From Axinella damicornis (lineage: Eukaryota; Porifera; Demospongiae; Axinellida; Axinellidae): a DNA stretch of 64,000 nucleotides. The stretch spans positions 7,558,208-7,622,207 of the forward strand of contig OZ007512.1 of NCBI GenBank assembly GCA_963931865.1, written 5' to 3'. Below, piece by piece: positions 52,426 to 62,599 of the stretch. Positions within the stretch are counted from its first letter, which is position 1; every line of letters begins with the position of its first letter. The position numbers were made by a program, and so were the translations under genes. The notes under the pieces are model-generated. The model did not search any database. It worked only from the letters and a program-made list of their open reading frames with translations, and was not told the DNA's origin.

Positions 52426-52790
52426 CTATGTCCTCTCTACCCTGGATGTCATTACATAAGTAACTAGAAAATTTGCCAACAAACTAAAGGCATGTCATTC
52501 TTCACCACTAATAAACAAATTTAAGGGACTTTACACATCCTCAGTCCCATCCCATCCCCATGCACTGTACATGTTACACATCTGGAGGTTCACATTCTAC
52601 GTTGATGGAGTACAGGTCCACGTGGGCTCACACGTTTAACTGTAGGTCGTTGCAATCTCGAATCATCGAGGAGAATTAAAAAGAAGCTAGAGGACTAGGA
52701 GGAGCAGGAGCTTGCGACAATTTAGGGATGGTAAGAACATGCAATGGCATGGCTAGAATGTAAAAGACTTATTGCAAAGGATTTAGTGAT

Positions 52791-52976
52791 GGCCTGTCCT
52801 ACTCCACCTCTTGACAAAGCAAAGAAACAAGGAATGCTATTTATATACCCATCCTCAGTCCCATCCCAATAACAAATGCTACATTAATTTTAATGATGGG
52901 TGACTGAGGATGGATAATATAATTATGGCATTTGTATTGGTTCTTTGAGTTTTTGAGAGGTAGAGTAGGACAGGCC
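52791..52976. mobile_element. 186-bp MITE with ~22-bp TIRs
   Basis: GGCCTGTCCTACTCCACCTC inverted as GAGGTAGAGTAGGACAGGCC. CCATCCTCAGTCCCATCCCA in the interior also occurs just outside at 52535. Confidence 0.8.
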
Positions 52977-53025
52977 AATACGAAATTCCTTCAAATTATT
53001 TAATGTTAATTTTACTCTCTTGTTT

Positions 53026-53506
53026 CGAGGGAACAATCGCACTCCAAGTAGCTGTTGCAAACCTGGTTGGTGGACTCACTGCAGCGCAAGCTTATTACAT
53101 ATTACAGTTCATTCCAATTAGTGCACTTGCCACATGGCAACCACGCTCAGTCGATCACTAGCAATGGTGGCAAATGTGAAGACAAGAAATTATTACAGTG
53201 AGTTTCGCATGTAAGTGTCAGTGAACGAGAGTGATCACGAGTGTCAGAATATTTGTGGGCCTTTCGTGAAAGCTGTACTAGTACAATGGCAACGAAAGTC
53301 AAAGGGAGCACTCGAGAAATGGCAGCCGACGGCATGACAAAAGCACTTGTATCTACGGCATCAAGGTGAGTTTCAGCACCAAAATGGTACATTTGGGTCA
53401 CTGCATGATAGCGATCACGACGCAATCTTCGTAGGCCATTCCTAATCTAAGGTAGTCAAAGGTTAATTACATTACACGGCACAATTTTTCCCCTACCAGG
53501 AGTGCA
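53026..53506 (+). mobile_element. Repeat family B copy, 481 bp
   Basis: GAGGGAACAATCGCACTCCA at the left, CACATGGCAACCACGCTCAG, GGTGAGTTTCAGCACCAAAA, ending CCCCTACCAGGAGTGC. It lies in the intron after FTSJ1 exon 2. Confidence 0.8.
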
Positions 53507-53564
53507 ACATTGAGGTAAACCATCACAGGCCATCCCTACATGTAATGTAGTTGTGATCACTCAC

Positions 53565-53696
53565 AGCCAGCAGTAGCTGAGCCTGGATGTACTCGTCCAG
53601 GTCGTGCAGTCCAGTGATGTCAGACGCCCCATCACAAACCACTAGGTCTACCTTGCCACCCTCATAATGGCCAATGAATTCATGAGCTGTTGATTT
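53565..53696 (-). CDS. FTSJ1-like gene, exon 2 (intact)
   Basis: Forty-four clean codons: [20 protein letters not shown] then [20 protein letters not shown] and LLLA, phase 0, between CTCACATTCAG and GTGAGT. FTSJ1 reads [37 protein letters not shown]. The aspartate of VCDGA is one of the catalytic residues. FTSJ1/Trm7 methylates the ribose of nucleotides 32 and 34 in tRNA anticodon loops, using S-adenosylmethionine. This exon joins in phase to exon 3 (LLLA|ALTHVM). Confidence 0.92.
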
Positions 53697-53856
53697 CTGA
53701 ATGTGAGAGAACAGTATATGAAGTAAGTGTTGGGGAGCCATCCTGCTGCATGGGGACCAAACATAATGATGCCTAATAGTGTAACAAGTGAGTCTTTGAT
53801 GTGTCTCGGCACGACTTGATATCAGCTCAGAATCATGCAGAGGACAGGGCAGCTGT

Positions 53857-54050
53857 TTAACCCTTTGTGACTGCAAAACCTATTGTCTTTCAGCTTAAGT
53901 TAGCGTCAATATCTTTGTAGGTTCTGTGTGGGTGCAAAGGGTGGGTCAGGGGGAGGTGGGAATGTTCATCCAAAGGGTGAAAGCAGCATGGTTGTGTCTG
54001 GGCTTGATGTTCAGTCAGAACCAGGTGGGCCATTTTAATTCATAGAAAAT
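53857..54050 (+). mobile_element. TTAA-family fragment
   Basis: TTAACCCTTTGTGACTGCAAA at the left, then GTGGGTCAGGGGGAGGTGGG and CAGCATGGTTGTGTCTGGGC as in 61969. The right end is missing. Confidence 0.75.
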
Positions 54051-54146
54051 ACCTTGTTCAAGGCCAATTCTTGCAATTATCTATCTATCTATCTAGCTAG
54101 CTAGAGCTGAGTGGGTGTAGTTAGAGTCATGTATGTATTTGTATTG

Positions 54147-54581
54147 TAGCCTCGTTCCCAGGCCGTTTTGGGAGGGAGAAACGGCCTGGCAACTTCCGCG
54201 AGTTTAAACTGTATACGGACGTAACGTCACGGCAATTGCATACCTCATCAAGCAGTGAAGTCCACGTGATACTTCTGATATTTTCACCGGCTGAGAACGG
54301 CCAGTCCTTTCCTGCTTGTGGAAGCAACTGTTTGCGCAGGTTCTGCATGCGACGGAAGTCAAGCAGGAGACGAACGAACAAAAGTCGTTGTGCAGAGTAC
54401 CTACACTAGCGCGATCGAGCGATGTTGAATAGGTGTGACTACGACGTTTCAACGCATGACGCAATTATTTTGGTTTACTGAATGGGTCTTCCAACTCTCT
54501 GGCAGTGGAAGTAACAGTTTGAACTCGTGGAAGTTGCCAGGCCACGTTTCTCTCTCCCAAAACGGCCTGGGAACGAGGCTA
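54147..54581. mobile_element. 435-bp long member of the CTCGTTCCCAG family
   Basis: Long TIRs (~65 bp): TAGCCTCGTTCCCAGGCCGT-TTTGGGAG and GGCCTGGCAACTTCC at the left, inverted at the right. Minus-strand frames inside (54127-54464) have no recognised domain. Together with 29134 it shows that the family includes longer members. Confidence 0.88.
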
Positions 54582-54730
54582 AGTGCATTGCTGAACTGCA
54601 CACTGTAAGGATGAGTGAGTATTCATAATCCTGATTTACACAGCCACAATCATGGTAAGTAGATTCATGAGAAGCCAAGCAAAACCCTTACATTGACAGC
54701 CTATGTATTAAGGTGGCAGCAAGTGATACA

Positions 54731-55095
54731 AGTAGCTTCGCTCGCTCAGCTACTTCCCCCTCATTCGCCTATGTGAGTAATCCGGCACCAGACAGCTTGT
54801 CAACTGCTCCTTGATTGCGTTCGCTTTGGCTGCAGCTCCCCGATTGCCAACTGCTGCTCCCCGATTGCGTCCGCTTCGGCTGCTGCTCCCCGATTGCATC
54901 CGCTTAAACTGCTGCTCGCCGATTAACTGCAGCTCCCCGATTGCGTCCGCTTTGGCTGCTGCTCCCCGATTGCATCCGATTCAACTGCAGCACCCCGATT
55001 GCGTAGACGGATCCGCTTCGACTGCTGCTCCCTGCCAGCTGTTCTGGAAGATTGCTCAATGTTCTCCAAGATTCTTTGCAGAGTTCGAGGTTCAG
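54731..55095 (+). repeat. Copy of the CCGATTGCGTCCGC minisatellite repeat
   Basis: TCGCTCAGCTACTTCCCCCT, GTGAGTAATCCGGCACCAG, about nine CTGCTGCTCCCCGATTGCGT units, then CAAGATTCTTTGCAGAGTTC-GAGGTTCAG as in 19089. Confidence 0.85.
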
Positions 55096-55492
55096 CAAAT
55101 AGTACGAAGGTCGCGCATCACTAGTCTAGTCCCACCCCACGAACATCCCACTTCCGTTACACGCAGACACACAAACACACGGTTAAAATCTTATTATATT
55201 GATGTTGTAACCTGCAAGTCCTGCCATGGCCAAATGTGGTATTCAAACATTTCATGGTAAGTACTACTTATGTACCAAGCCAGGATGTTCTGAAGCAGCA
55301 AACAACGAAGACAGCGAATTAACCAGCATTGAATTGTGCGTCTCAGTTTCATTGCACGCAAGCTACTGCTACTGTTCTTTCTCAGGATCAAGACAGACCC
55401 AGTCTGGAGGGGGCTACGTCGAGTTTATGTAAGTACGCTTCGCAACTACATGTAGCCGGATACGGAGTTAACAGTGTTATCACGAGGTCTGA

Positions 55493-56093
55493 TTAACCCT
55501 TTAGGGCCCATAGCGCTAAAAGGCGCATAATTAGCGTCCTTTCACACTATGGCTTCTCACTTCGCGGTGACGGACAGCCTTCGACTAGCACTGCTCCTGG
55601 AGTCTTGTCAGTAGTCCTCCTCTGTATAACTACAGAATTAAGGGCGCCAAGCGTCTGGGCTGGCAGCTGGCACAGGCAGAAACAAGGCCGCCATTGTAAG
55701 TTGATCGAACGGTAAGCTAAAAAGCCTTATCTCGCCGTCAGTATACGCTTACTTGCAATAACGCTCCTGCTTTGACTTACTGTTGGTCTGCCCTCTCCAG
55801 CAATAAAGTAAGTAGCGATGGTCCTCCGCGTACGGCAAGACAACAGTCGAGTTTTAGCAGCTGGTCGAACGGCGCGATAACCAGACAGCTAGCTCAGTTA
55901 TCGGCTCCACCCAGTGCCTCCGCCCCTTCCTGCCTTGGTCAACGGTGAGTGTAATCATTGCTGTTAACAGCCAGGGGCACCCTCCCGAGTTTTGTTGGAC
56001 GCTGCGCGCCCTGGGCAACGCTCAACGCTGCATGCAGATGCCATTTTATGCTGTGGGGGAGATTTCAATATATTTTGGACCCTAAAGAGTTAA
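55493..56093. mobile_element. 601-bp TTAA-flanked element
   Basis: TTAACCCTTTAGGGCCCAT at the left; TTGGACCCTAAAGAGTTAA at the right, giving ~17-bp TIRs. TTAA at both ends suggests piggyBac-type insertion. No transposase frame seen. Confidence 0.85.
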
Positions 56094-56684
56094 GTGCATG
56101 TTGCAGGGGAGAAACCACGATGAGACGTTCGTTCGACGCCATAATTATGACTACGTAGCCCCCTCGAGTAACCAGTGGAAGAGCTGCCTGTGAAGAACAT
56201 TTGAGTGTTGTATTTTGACAAGATTTGCAGCTGGCTTTGTCACGGTACATAATGTAGCGCTCAACTAGACATGCTGTCAATGGATGCCCAGCAGCCTGAA
56301 GAAGAAAGCTGGCACAACATCTTGGGTGGTTGCTGCTGGTGTGCTTGAGAGCGGTGATTCGGAACCACGCCTCCAATTATTGCGCGGTCACGCATATCAT
56401 TGCTTGCCCGACACCTTAAGAGTGATTGAGGAGCTGCACTTGTGCGTGCGCACTGCGAATGAGATGTACGCACATATGCACGTACCTACTCATCCAGCAC
56501 TGTGTCTCGGCACTTCGTAGTCTAGCTGCTAGACCCTCCTCTCCCCCCGGAAATGAAATACTGGAAACGCAGAAGGGAGAAGGTCTAGCAGAACCTGCAC
56601 GAAATTGGTTTCGAACTGACCAATCAGCTTGCACTTTCGAAAATCCTGCAAGTGATTACATCATAACTCTGCGGTTTCACACGA

Positions 56685-56711
56685 CCCCCCCCCCCCCCCC
56701 CCCCCCCCCCC
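56685..56711 (+). repeat. Poly-C tract (27 C)
   Basis: Uninterrupted run of C upstream of the GGGACAAGGGGAAGGGGGTG-type purine-rich repeat at 56755-56890. Confidence 0.95.
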
Positions 56712-56754
56712 GAATGTGAACAGGCTATACGTTTCGGAGAGAGAGCCTGCAGAC

Positions 56755-56895
56755 AAGAGGCAAGCAGACAAGGGGAAGGGGGTGTGGCATGGGGACAAGG
56801 GGAAGGAGGGTGGGGCACGGGAACAAGGAGACAAGGGGAAGGGGTGTGGCATAGGGGCAAGGGGTAGGAGGGTGGGGCCCGTAGACAAGAGGGAG
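56755..56895 (+). repeat. Purine-rich ~35-bp tandem repeat
   Basis: GACAAGGGGAAGGGGGTGTG and GGCAYGGGRACAAGGRGA units, about four copies. Frames over it are artefacts. Confidence 0.8.
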
Positions 56896-56951
56896 GTAGT
56901 GTGTTTGTGGTTAGAAGCAGTTCTGTATACAGCATATCACATGATGCTCAC

Positions 56952-57021
56952 CTCAGTGTCTTGCTCAGCACCTGACTCCAGCTCCCAGGGGCAGCACACA
57001 AGTCAACAACATGCTGAACTC
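56952..57021 (-). CDS. FTSJ1-like gene, exon 1 seen (SAM-binding motif I)
   Basis: [20 protein letters not shown] then TLR, following TCTCTTGTGGTCAG and preceding [21 protein letters not shown] is the S-adenosylmethionine-binding motif I of FtsJ/RrmJ methyltransferases and matches FTSJ1 almost exactly. The true N-terminal exon (usually MGK.SKDKRD.YYR.AKE..WRARSA) and the segment between this exon and exon 2 were not found. Confidence 0.92.
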
Positions 57022-57476
57022 CTGACCACAAGAGAAGAGAAGTCATATTCACAATTTGGCTTGTGCAGATACACATCTGGAATAACTAGTTTGAGTTGAC
57101 TGGATTCTGTTGAACAGACAGAAGACTTTTGAATGACGACAACTGGGACTCTAGAACATGAAATGATATATATTCACAGTATGCAACAGACAAACTGCAA
57201 GAGATCAAAACTTCAACAAAAGCTGGAGGCGTTGAAGGCCTGGGAATAGTCTCGGTACCTGGGACTAGCCTGGGAAGTCAACTACAACAACAGTTACAGA
57301 GGGAGTGCCAGTGGCAGAGGACCTACCAAGGAGCTGAGGTGAGCAGTACCAGAAAACGACAAAGACGCAAGCACGCTCCTCGTTGGCAATAGTCTGCGCG
57401 TGCACATTTGCATTCCCACCAAAATTTTGTTTTACCGCAAATGCTAACCAATCAAATGAGAGCATTAGCGGCTGAC

Positions 57477-57673
57477 CGGGTCACGCATTGCCGGCTGCCC
57501 GGGTCACGCGTTGCCGGCGCCGGCTGCCCGGGTCACGCGTTGCCGGCTGCCCGGGTCACGCGTTGCCGGCGAGTTAGCTTAGCTTAGGTCACGCGTTGCC
57601 GGCTAGGTCACGCGTTGCCGGCTAGGTCACGCGTTGCCGGCTAGGTCACGCGTTGCCGGCTAGGTCACGCGTT
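57477..57673 (+). promoter_or_regulatory. Tandem array of eight TCACGCGTTGCC sites before a TATA box
   Basis: Eight exact TCACGCGTTGCC (and one TCACGCATTGCC) in 19- to 30-bp units joined by GGCTAGG or GGCTGCCCGGG. Each holds ACGCGT and GTTGCC. The array is rich in CpG, unlike the surrounding DNA. A TATATAAAG follows 20 bases later (57694-57702). It may be a promoter array or simply a minisatellite. Confidence 0.6.
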
Positions 57674-57693
57674 GCCCGCTGGGTCTCGGCGAG

Positions 57694-57702
57694 TATATAA
57701 AG
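57694..57702 (+). promoter_or_regulatory. Candidate TATA box
   Basis: TATATAAAG just downstream of the CpG-rich array. About 30 bases on is GTATCTTTGTCATTCG, where a start site would be expected. No coding frame with a known domain follows on the plus strand; the next 300 bases are a minisatellite. Confidence 0.4.
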
Positions 57703-57824
57703 AGCGTCAAGTTGTATCTTTGTCATTCGGGTTAGGTGTAGCTCGGGTTAGGTAAAAGGTGAGGTGAGCCCTCACCCTAACCTAACCTTAGCTACATACC
57801 TTTCACTGCTGGGGGGCGGGGTGG

Positions 57825-58021
57825 CAGCATGGGCTGGGGTGGGAGCATGGGGGGAGGGGCTGGGTGGGGAGCATGGGGGGAGGGGCTGGGGTGGGAGCAT
57901 GGAGGGAGGGGCTGGGGTGGGAGCATGGGAGGGAGGGGCTGGGTGGGAGCATGGGGGAGGGGCTCAGGTGGGAGCATGGGGGGAGGGGCTGGGGTGGGTG
58001 CACGGGGAGTGGGCCTGGGTG
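57825..58021 (+). repeat. ~26-bp G-rich minisatellite
   Basis: About eight copies of GGGGTGGGAGCATGGGGGGA-GGGGCT with length variation. Gly- or Pro-rich frames on both strands are artefacts. Confidence 0.95.
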
Positions 58022-58791
58022 GGTGGATGTGTGAGGTATTCCAGCAAGAGCCATTTGAGTGCACCAATATTGGTTTCAATAATTGTCTGAGTGATTCTAT
58101 CCTTTATTTGATTAGACTGTTGCACAATTTGACTGTACAGAAATTTTCTGTTTAAAATTTTAATCTCAACCCCAGAGAAGTTGAGATTAAAATCTTCATA
58201 CAGCATAAGAGTACTGACATTTTTCAGGGTTCATTTCTCTCTATCGACTTCCTACCTGGTTGAGTCTAGTCTGGTTCTCAGACCATGCAACCTGTGAGTA
58301 AGGGTCTGGGCAAATGAACTACCCTTCTGTGTGCATGCCTCAGGGTGATATCGATATATATAGAGTGGCTGCATTTGACGTCACCGGCCGTAAAAGCATG
58401 TCTTGGTTGTCACACATAAAAGAAGTGCTGCCAGCTGCAGAACACCAATGTAACAAGGCTTAATTGCCTCACTGCAGCATGAAGAGACAAAGCTGAAACT
58501 TTTGCCTGTACTGATTTTAAACTACAATACACCTGTACAGTACCACCACTCTATTTACATCTCGGCATGAAACTGAAAGTTCGCTAATGGTTTGCTATTT
58601 TCAAATTTGTTTCCAGATTCCATGCACCACGAGTGGTCTAGGAATAGGCTCTTCCCGCAAAAAAAAGAGACCATTCTAGCCATTGATCCTTCCATTATGC
58701 TCTCAATAATTCATTTCATCATAATAATTATTATAGTCTCTTTTGTTGTATTGGAGCATTAATGTGTACTTACAATAGGGAATGTGGAAGA

Positions 58792-58793
<2 letters not shown>
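58022..58793. other. No recognisable gene; small hairpin
   Basis: A hairpin of ATTTTAATCTCAAC/GTTGAGATTAAAAT lies at 58157-58193, and a decayed CTCGTTCCCAG-family piece at 58266-58312. Otherwise unassigned. Confidence 0.45.

Positions 58794-58823
<30 letters not shown>
58794..58823 (+). repeat. Poly-C tract (30 C)
   Basis: Uninterrupted run of C upstream of the second gypsy element. Confidence 0.95.
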
Positions 58824-58825
<2 letters not shown>

Positions 58826-59059
58826 CCCTCCCCAGAAGAAGCCCTGCTTTGAGGTACCTGTCATCTGCTGCTGCGTGGTGCTCTTACTGTGATGTATTAG
58901 GTAGTTTCTTGTACTTCCTGTTACTTCCTGTATTATATCTGCAGTTCGTAATTACTTCCTGTACTGTTCATAATTACTTCCTGCATCAGTCGTGTGCTTC
59001 GTTCATTGATTGAGTCAATTGATACAGAATAACTGACAGGAACGGGATTTGTGCAACCA

Positions 59060-59328
59060 ATGGCGACTCAGACTGTTATCGGCCAAGTAGAAGCGTTCCA
59101 GCCCGGTGTCGATGGTTGGGCAGTACACCGAGAGTACTTCTTCGTAATAGATAACATTGGAGATGACTGCAAGAAGTTGGCGATTTTCCTCACCGTGGTG
59201 GGCGCCAAAACTTACTCGTTGCTCAGCGATCTACTGGCACCTGATAAACCAGTCACAAGGAACGGGAAACCGAAGCCGGTGATCATCGTCGAGAGATTTC
59301 ATTTCCACCAGAGGGAGGACTCTGACTG
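59060..59328 (+). pseudogene. Ty3/gypsy element 2: gag N-terminal part
   Basis: MATQTVIGQVEAFQPGVDGW, then a Y/F-rich stretch, then KKLAIFLTVVGAKTYSLLSD and LLAPDKP. This matches the gag N-terminus common in invertebrate Ty3/gypsy elements (W..Y..R...YF..N.I.D..KK.AI.LT..G..TY.L...L.AP..P). It ends in FHFHQRE and a TGA where family members continue for several hundred residues, so most of gag is deleted. Confidence 0.75.
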
Positions 59329-59379
59329 AAGATGTGCCGCTGCTAAACATTCAAGCACAGTAGTGAAGCCCATGATATG

Positions 59380-59800
59380 TTAGTAATGTTAGACATAACT
59401 GTGGATGCCAGGCCCCTGCAGGTGGAACTGGACACAGGTACCTTGGTATCCATCATTTCAGAGAAGACTTGGAAGACTGCACTTGGGTCGCACCAAGTTG
59501 GATATTTGACTGGAGACATACCGGGCAGAACCTCAAGGTTGTGGGACAGAAGATAGCCAAGGTGCGGTACGGAAGCCAGGAGCGGCAGCTACCCCTGATT
59601 GTGGTGGCCGGTGATGGCCCCTCCCTGCTTGACCGTAACTGGTTGGGTGAACTGCAGCTTGATTTGGGACGTATCAACAATGTGGTGGCCCCACTGGAGC
59701 AATTGCTTCAGGAATATGAAGAGGTCTTCCGTCCAGAATTGGGTACACTGGGGCATCCAGGCCAAGTGGTATTGGAGCCAAGCTCACGCAAGTACGTCAC
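59380..59800 (+). pseudogene. Ty3/gypsy element 2: protease and start of RT
   Basis: LDITVDARPLQVELDTGTLV with the aspartic protease DTG (59431-59439) and SIISEKTW. After a frame change come PLIVVAGDGPSLLDRNWLGE and LQLDLGRI, the linker seen before RT in these elements (LLGR.WL..I.LDW). Then LLQEYEEVFRPELGTL. The DTG is intact, but the frame changes break the polyprotein. Confidence 0.8.
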
Positions 59801-60260
59801 CATTAGTACTCGTAAAGGATTGTACCAATATAACAGCTACCTTTTGGGGTTGCGTCAGCACCTGCTGTCTTCCAGGAAGTTATTGCAGGGCATTCCAGGG
59901 GGGGGGTGGTATATCAGGTACTGATTACAGGGAGAACGGAGGAAGCACACCATGACCATTTAAGGGAGGTTCTCGATCTGCTCCAGCAACATGGACCGAG
60001 ACTAAATACCGATTTCTAGCACCCTCTGTGGATTATCTGGGGTATCGTATTGATTGAGAAGGGCTGCATGCTCTGCCTGATAAGACTGTAGCTATGGTTG
60101 AAGCCTAAGCACCCACTAATGTCACCGAGTTGCGTGCATTTTGGGGTTGGTGAGTTATTATGGGAAGTTCATCAGTCAGCAGCTATCCTCCGTAACCTAC
60201 TGAACAGGTTACTCTGTAAAAGAGCTCCTTAGGTTTGGGACAAGTCTTGTCAGCAAGCTT
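59801..60260 (+). pseudogene. Ty3/gypsy element 2: reverse transcriptase remnant, active site lost
   Basis: RKGLYQYN, then VASAPAVFQEVIAG, then VVYQVLITGRTEEAHHDHLR where functional elements have Y(V/L)DDILITG: the two catalytic aspartates are gone. Next FLAPSVDYLGYRID and GLHALPDKTVAMVEA, then APTNVTELRAF, are separated by stops. Frame breaks are frequent. Confidence 0.85.
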
Positions 60261-60570
60261 TTGTGCACCTGAGGCTAGACTGCATGTGATGCCTCAGCTT
60301 ATGGGGTGAGGTGGGTGGGGTGGTACTGTCCCACAGACCAAGAGACCCATTGCTTATCTCTCATGATCAAGGACCTTGAATGCAGCAGAGAAGAATGAGA
60401 GGGGTTGGCTCTCTATGGGAGGCGGTTTACCTTAGAGGACTGACCACAAGCCTTTGATGTCCATATTGGGGCCCAAAAAGGGCTTGCCCACCAGCAGCTA
60501 GATTGCAGGGATGGGCCATATAATGCTGGGTTACCATTGGAATTCAGGAGCTCAATGCAGCACAGTAAGC
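60261..60570 (+). pseudogene. Ty3/gypsy element 2: RNase H region
   Basis: DHKPLMSILGPKKGLP with a following stretch matching the family DH.PL..IFGPK.GIP.....RLQRWA, recovered in changing frames near 60440-60540. Confidence 0.65.
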
Positions 60571-61030
60571 TGTGCCCAGTATTATAGTCCTGGCTGAGCT
60601 CCACACCAGCCACCCAGGGATAGTACGAATGAAAAGGTGGTCCCGGACACAAATGTGGTGGCCAGGTTTGGGTCTTACCATTGAGCAAGCAGTGCACGAT
60701 TGTGACCCGTACCAGGGTAACTGCAAACAGCCACCCACTATGCCCCTGCATCCATGGCCATGGCCCACCGCCCCGTGGGGGAGAGAGTATAATTATGTTG
60801 ATTATGCTGGTCCCTTTTTGGGCTACATGACATTGTATTTGTTAGTGGTAGACATGGTTCCAAATGGTTGGAGGCGATGCTCACGAAGAGTACAACCACA
60901 GAGCAGACACTGGAAGTTTTGAGGTCTTTGTTTGCACGGTATGGTTTGCCAGGCAGCTAGTTTCCGACAATGGACATCAGTTTACAGCCCAATGAGTTCG
61001 AGCAGTTTAGAATCACTGCATAAATCAGCA
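60571..61030 (+). pseudogene. Ty3/gypsy element 2: integrase remnant
   Basis: ELHTSHPGIVRMKRWSRTQM then WWPGLGLTIEQAVHDCDPYQ and GNCKQPPTMPLHPW: the HHCC zinc site keeps H, H and the first C, but the second C of CDPC is Y. The core continues as DYAGPFLGYMTLYLLVVDMV and LRSLFARYGLP, then LVSDNGHQFTA in broken frames. No LTRs were recognised on either side. Confidence 0.82.
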
Positions 61031-61227
61031 GATCGTAACTTGATATTGTAGCAGTCTCTCAGGGTCCTGAGACCCATATGCTCCAGAACAAGCCTCAGAA
61101 CGCCCGAGCGCCTGGGAACAAGGCTAGCCTGGGTGGCACATTTTGCCTACACACCCAAAGCTGTCTCCTGTGCCAAAATACATTCTGTACTGAAACATAC
61201 ACATGTACCGCGATCATGATTCCCCTC

Positions 61228-61455
61228 CTACCACTGCAATCTCCTCCTTCTCTTTCCCCTCCTTCCCCACCCCCCTTCCTCCCCCTCTTTGACCTCCTCC
61301 TCCTCCTTGACCTCCTCCTCCTCCTCCTCCTCCTCCCGCCTTCCCTCTCCTCCTCCTCTTCCCCCTCCTCCTCCCCTCCTCCCCCTTCCTCTGCCTACCC
61401 CCCCATCTTCTCCTTCCCTCCCCCCTCCTGCTCCTCCCCCTCCCCATTCTCCCCC
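61228..61455 (+). repeat. CTCCTC pyrimidine-rich tract
   Basis: Imperfect CTC/CCT microsatellite. Frames on both strands are artefacts. Confidence 0.9.
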
Positions 61456-61467
61456 CTGCACACATAG

Positions 61468-61690
61468 CCAAACTAGCATGGGCAGTGCTCCACCAGTTCT
61501 CCTCGAAGGGCCCATTCATCTCGTTCTACCAGGACAACAGGAAGGAGACCAAGGTCATGAAAAGGTAGAAGATTGAACTGTTCCACACGAAGGCAATAAC
61601 ACGAATGGTGGACCACCCAAACATCCACACTGCTTTACACTCAAGTTCAAGGGTTCAAAGTGCACCCTGCCCAATGTTGATACAGAGTGA
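61468..61690 (+). pseudogene. Coding-like stretch with one stop, unidentified
   Basis: AKLAWAVLHQFSSKGPFISF then YQDNRKETKVMKR, a TAG, KIELFHTKAITRMVDHPNIH and TALHSSS. It follows a pyrimidine tract and CACATAG. Composition is clearly protein-like. I cannot name the family. The stop could be an error (CAG to TAG). Confidence 0.4.
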
Positions 61691-61968
61691 GCGGAAGTGC
61701 ATGAAAGTTTTGCTTAACAGAGTACACAATAACTGCTGGTCACTGGTTGTTTTGGAAGCTGTCCAAACCCTTCTGACATTAGTTTAATCCTGTATGTACA
61801 TGCACATGTGCTGTAAAATGTCTATTTCGACCTTGACCAAGGGAGTTCAATTTGTAGTGAGAGAAAGGAGAGAGAGAGAGAAGTGGAGGGGATGGAAAGA
61901 GAAGAGGGAATCACATGTAGGGAGAGGGAGGAGGGGGAAGCAAGGGGTGAATTGGACTGCAGCCACAG

Positions 61969-62479
61969 TTAACCCTTTACCAACCAATGACTGCAAAACC
62001 CGTCATGAGACTTTCACCTTCATGATGTCACATCCGGCAATGTCCTTGGGACATAGGCTCTGCGCCAGCAGAAAGGGTGGGGCAGGGGGAGGTGGGTGGG
62101 TGCACCCGAAGGGTGCAAACAGCATGGCCGTGTCAGGGCTCAGCTTTAAACAGCCCTTGGTTGGAGCCGGGTAGGCCATTTCTCGGGTTTTAAGCATAAA
62201 TGGGCCTAGAAAACAGTGGTCTCACCTTGCAGAGCCTCGAATTCCAGTGTTCAAGGCTGATTTTTCTGCTAGAGCGAGTTACCGTCGCCCGAGCATCTTG
62301 ATCGTGTACACGTTAACGAGTGGGTGTGGTCAGAATCATGAATGGGGAAAGCATGGCTGTGTGCAGTTCTGTGTGAAGTTTTGAGCGTGAAAACCGATGG
62401 GAACCTTATCTAGGGTATGTTTAAGTAGATTACAAGCTATAAAACTGACCTCCAGAATCTGTGGTTGGTAAAGAGTTAA
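61969..62479 (+). mobile_element. 511-bp TTAA element, fullest copy of its family
   Basis: TTAACCCTTTACCAACCAAT at the left and TGTGGTTGGTAAAGAGTTAA at the right: TTAA plus 13-bp TIRs (CYCTTTACCAACC). Interior: GTCATGAGACTTTCACCTTC, GGCAATGTCCTTGGGACATA, TGCACCCGAAGGGTGCA (a palindrome). Relatives at 12714, 19652, 26226, 30093 and 53857. The TTAA target and TIRs suggest a piggyBac-type non-autonomous element. Confidence 0.88.
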
Positions 62480-62599
62480 CCACTCAAAGTATTGATTCCC
62501 TCCGCTCCGCTCCTCTCCTTCCCTTCCTCTCTCTCTTCCCCACTCTTCCTTCTCCCTCTGCTCCCTCCTGATCTCTTTTCCCTCGCCTCCTTCCTTCTC

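Noticed and set aside
57764..58155. Gly/Trp-rich secreted-protein-like frame
   Set aside because: It translates the 26-bp G-rich minisatellite; both strands are open and no signal peptide is present.
61214..61576. Arg-Gly-Glu and Ser-Pro-Leu frames
   Set aside because: They are translations of the CTCCTC tract on both strands.
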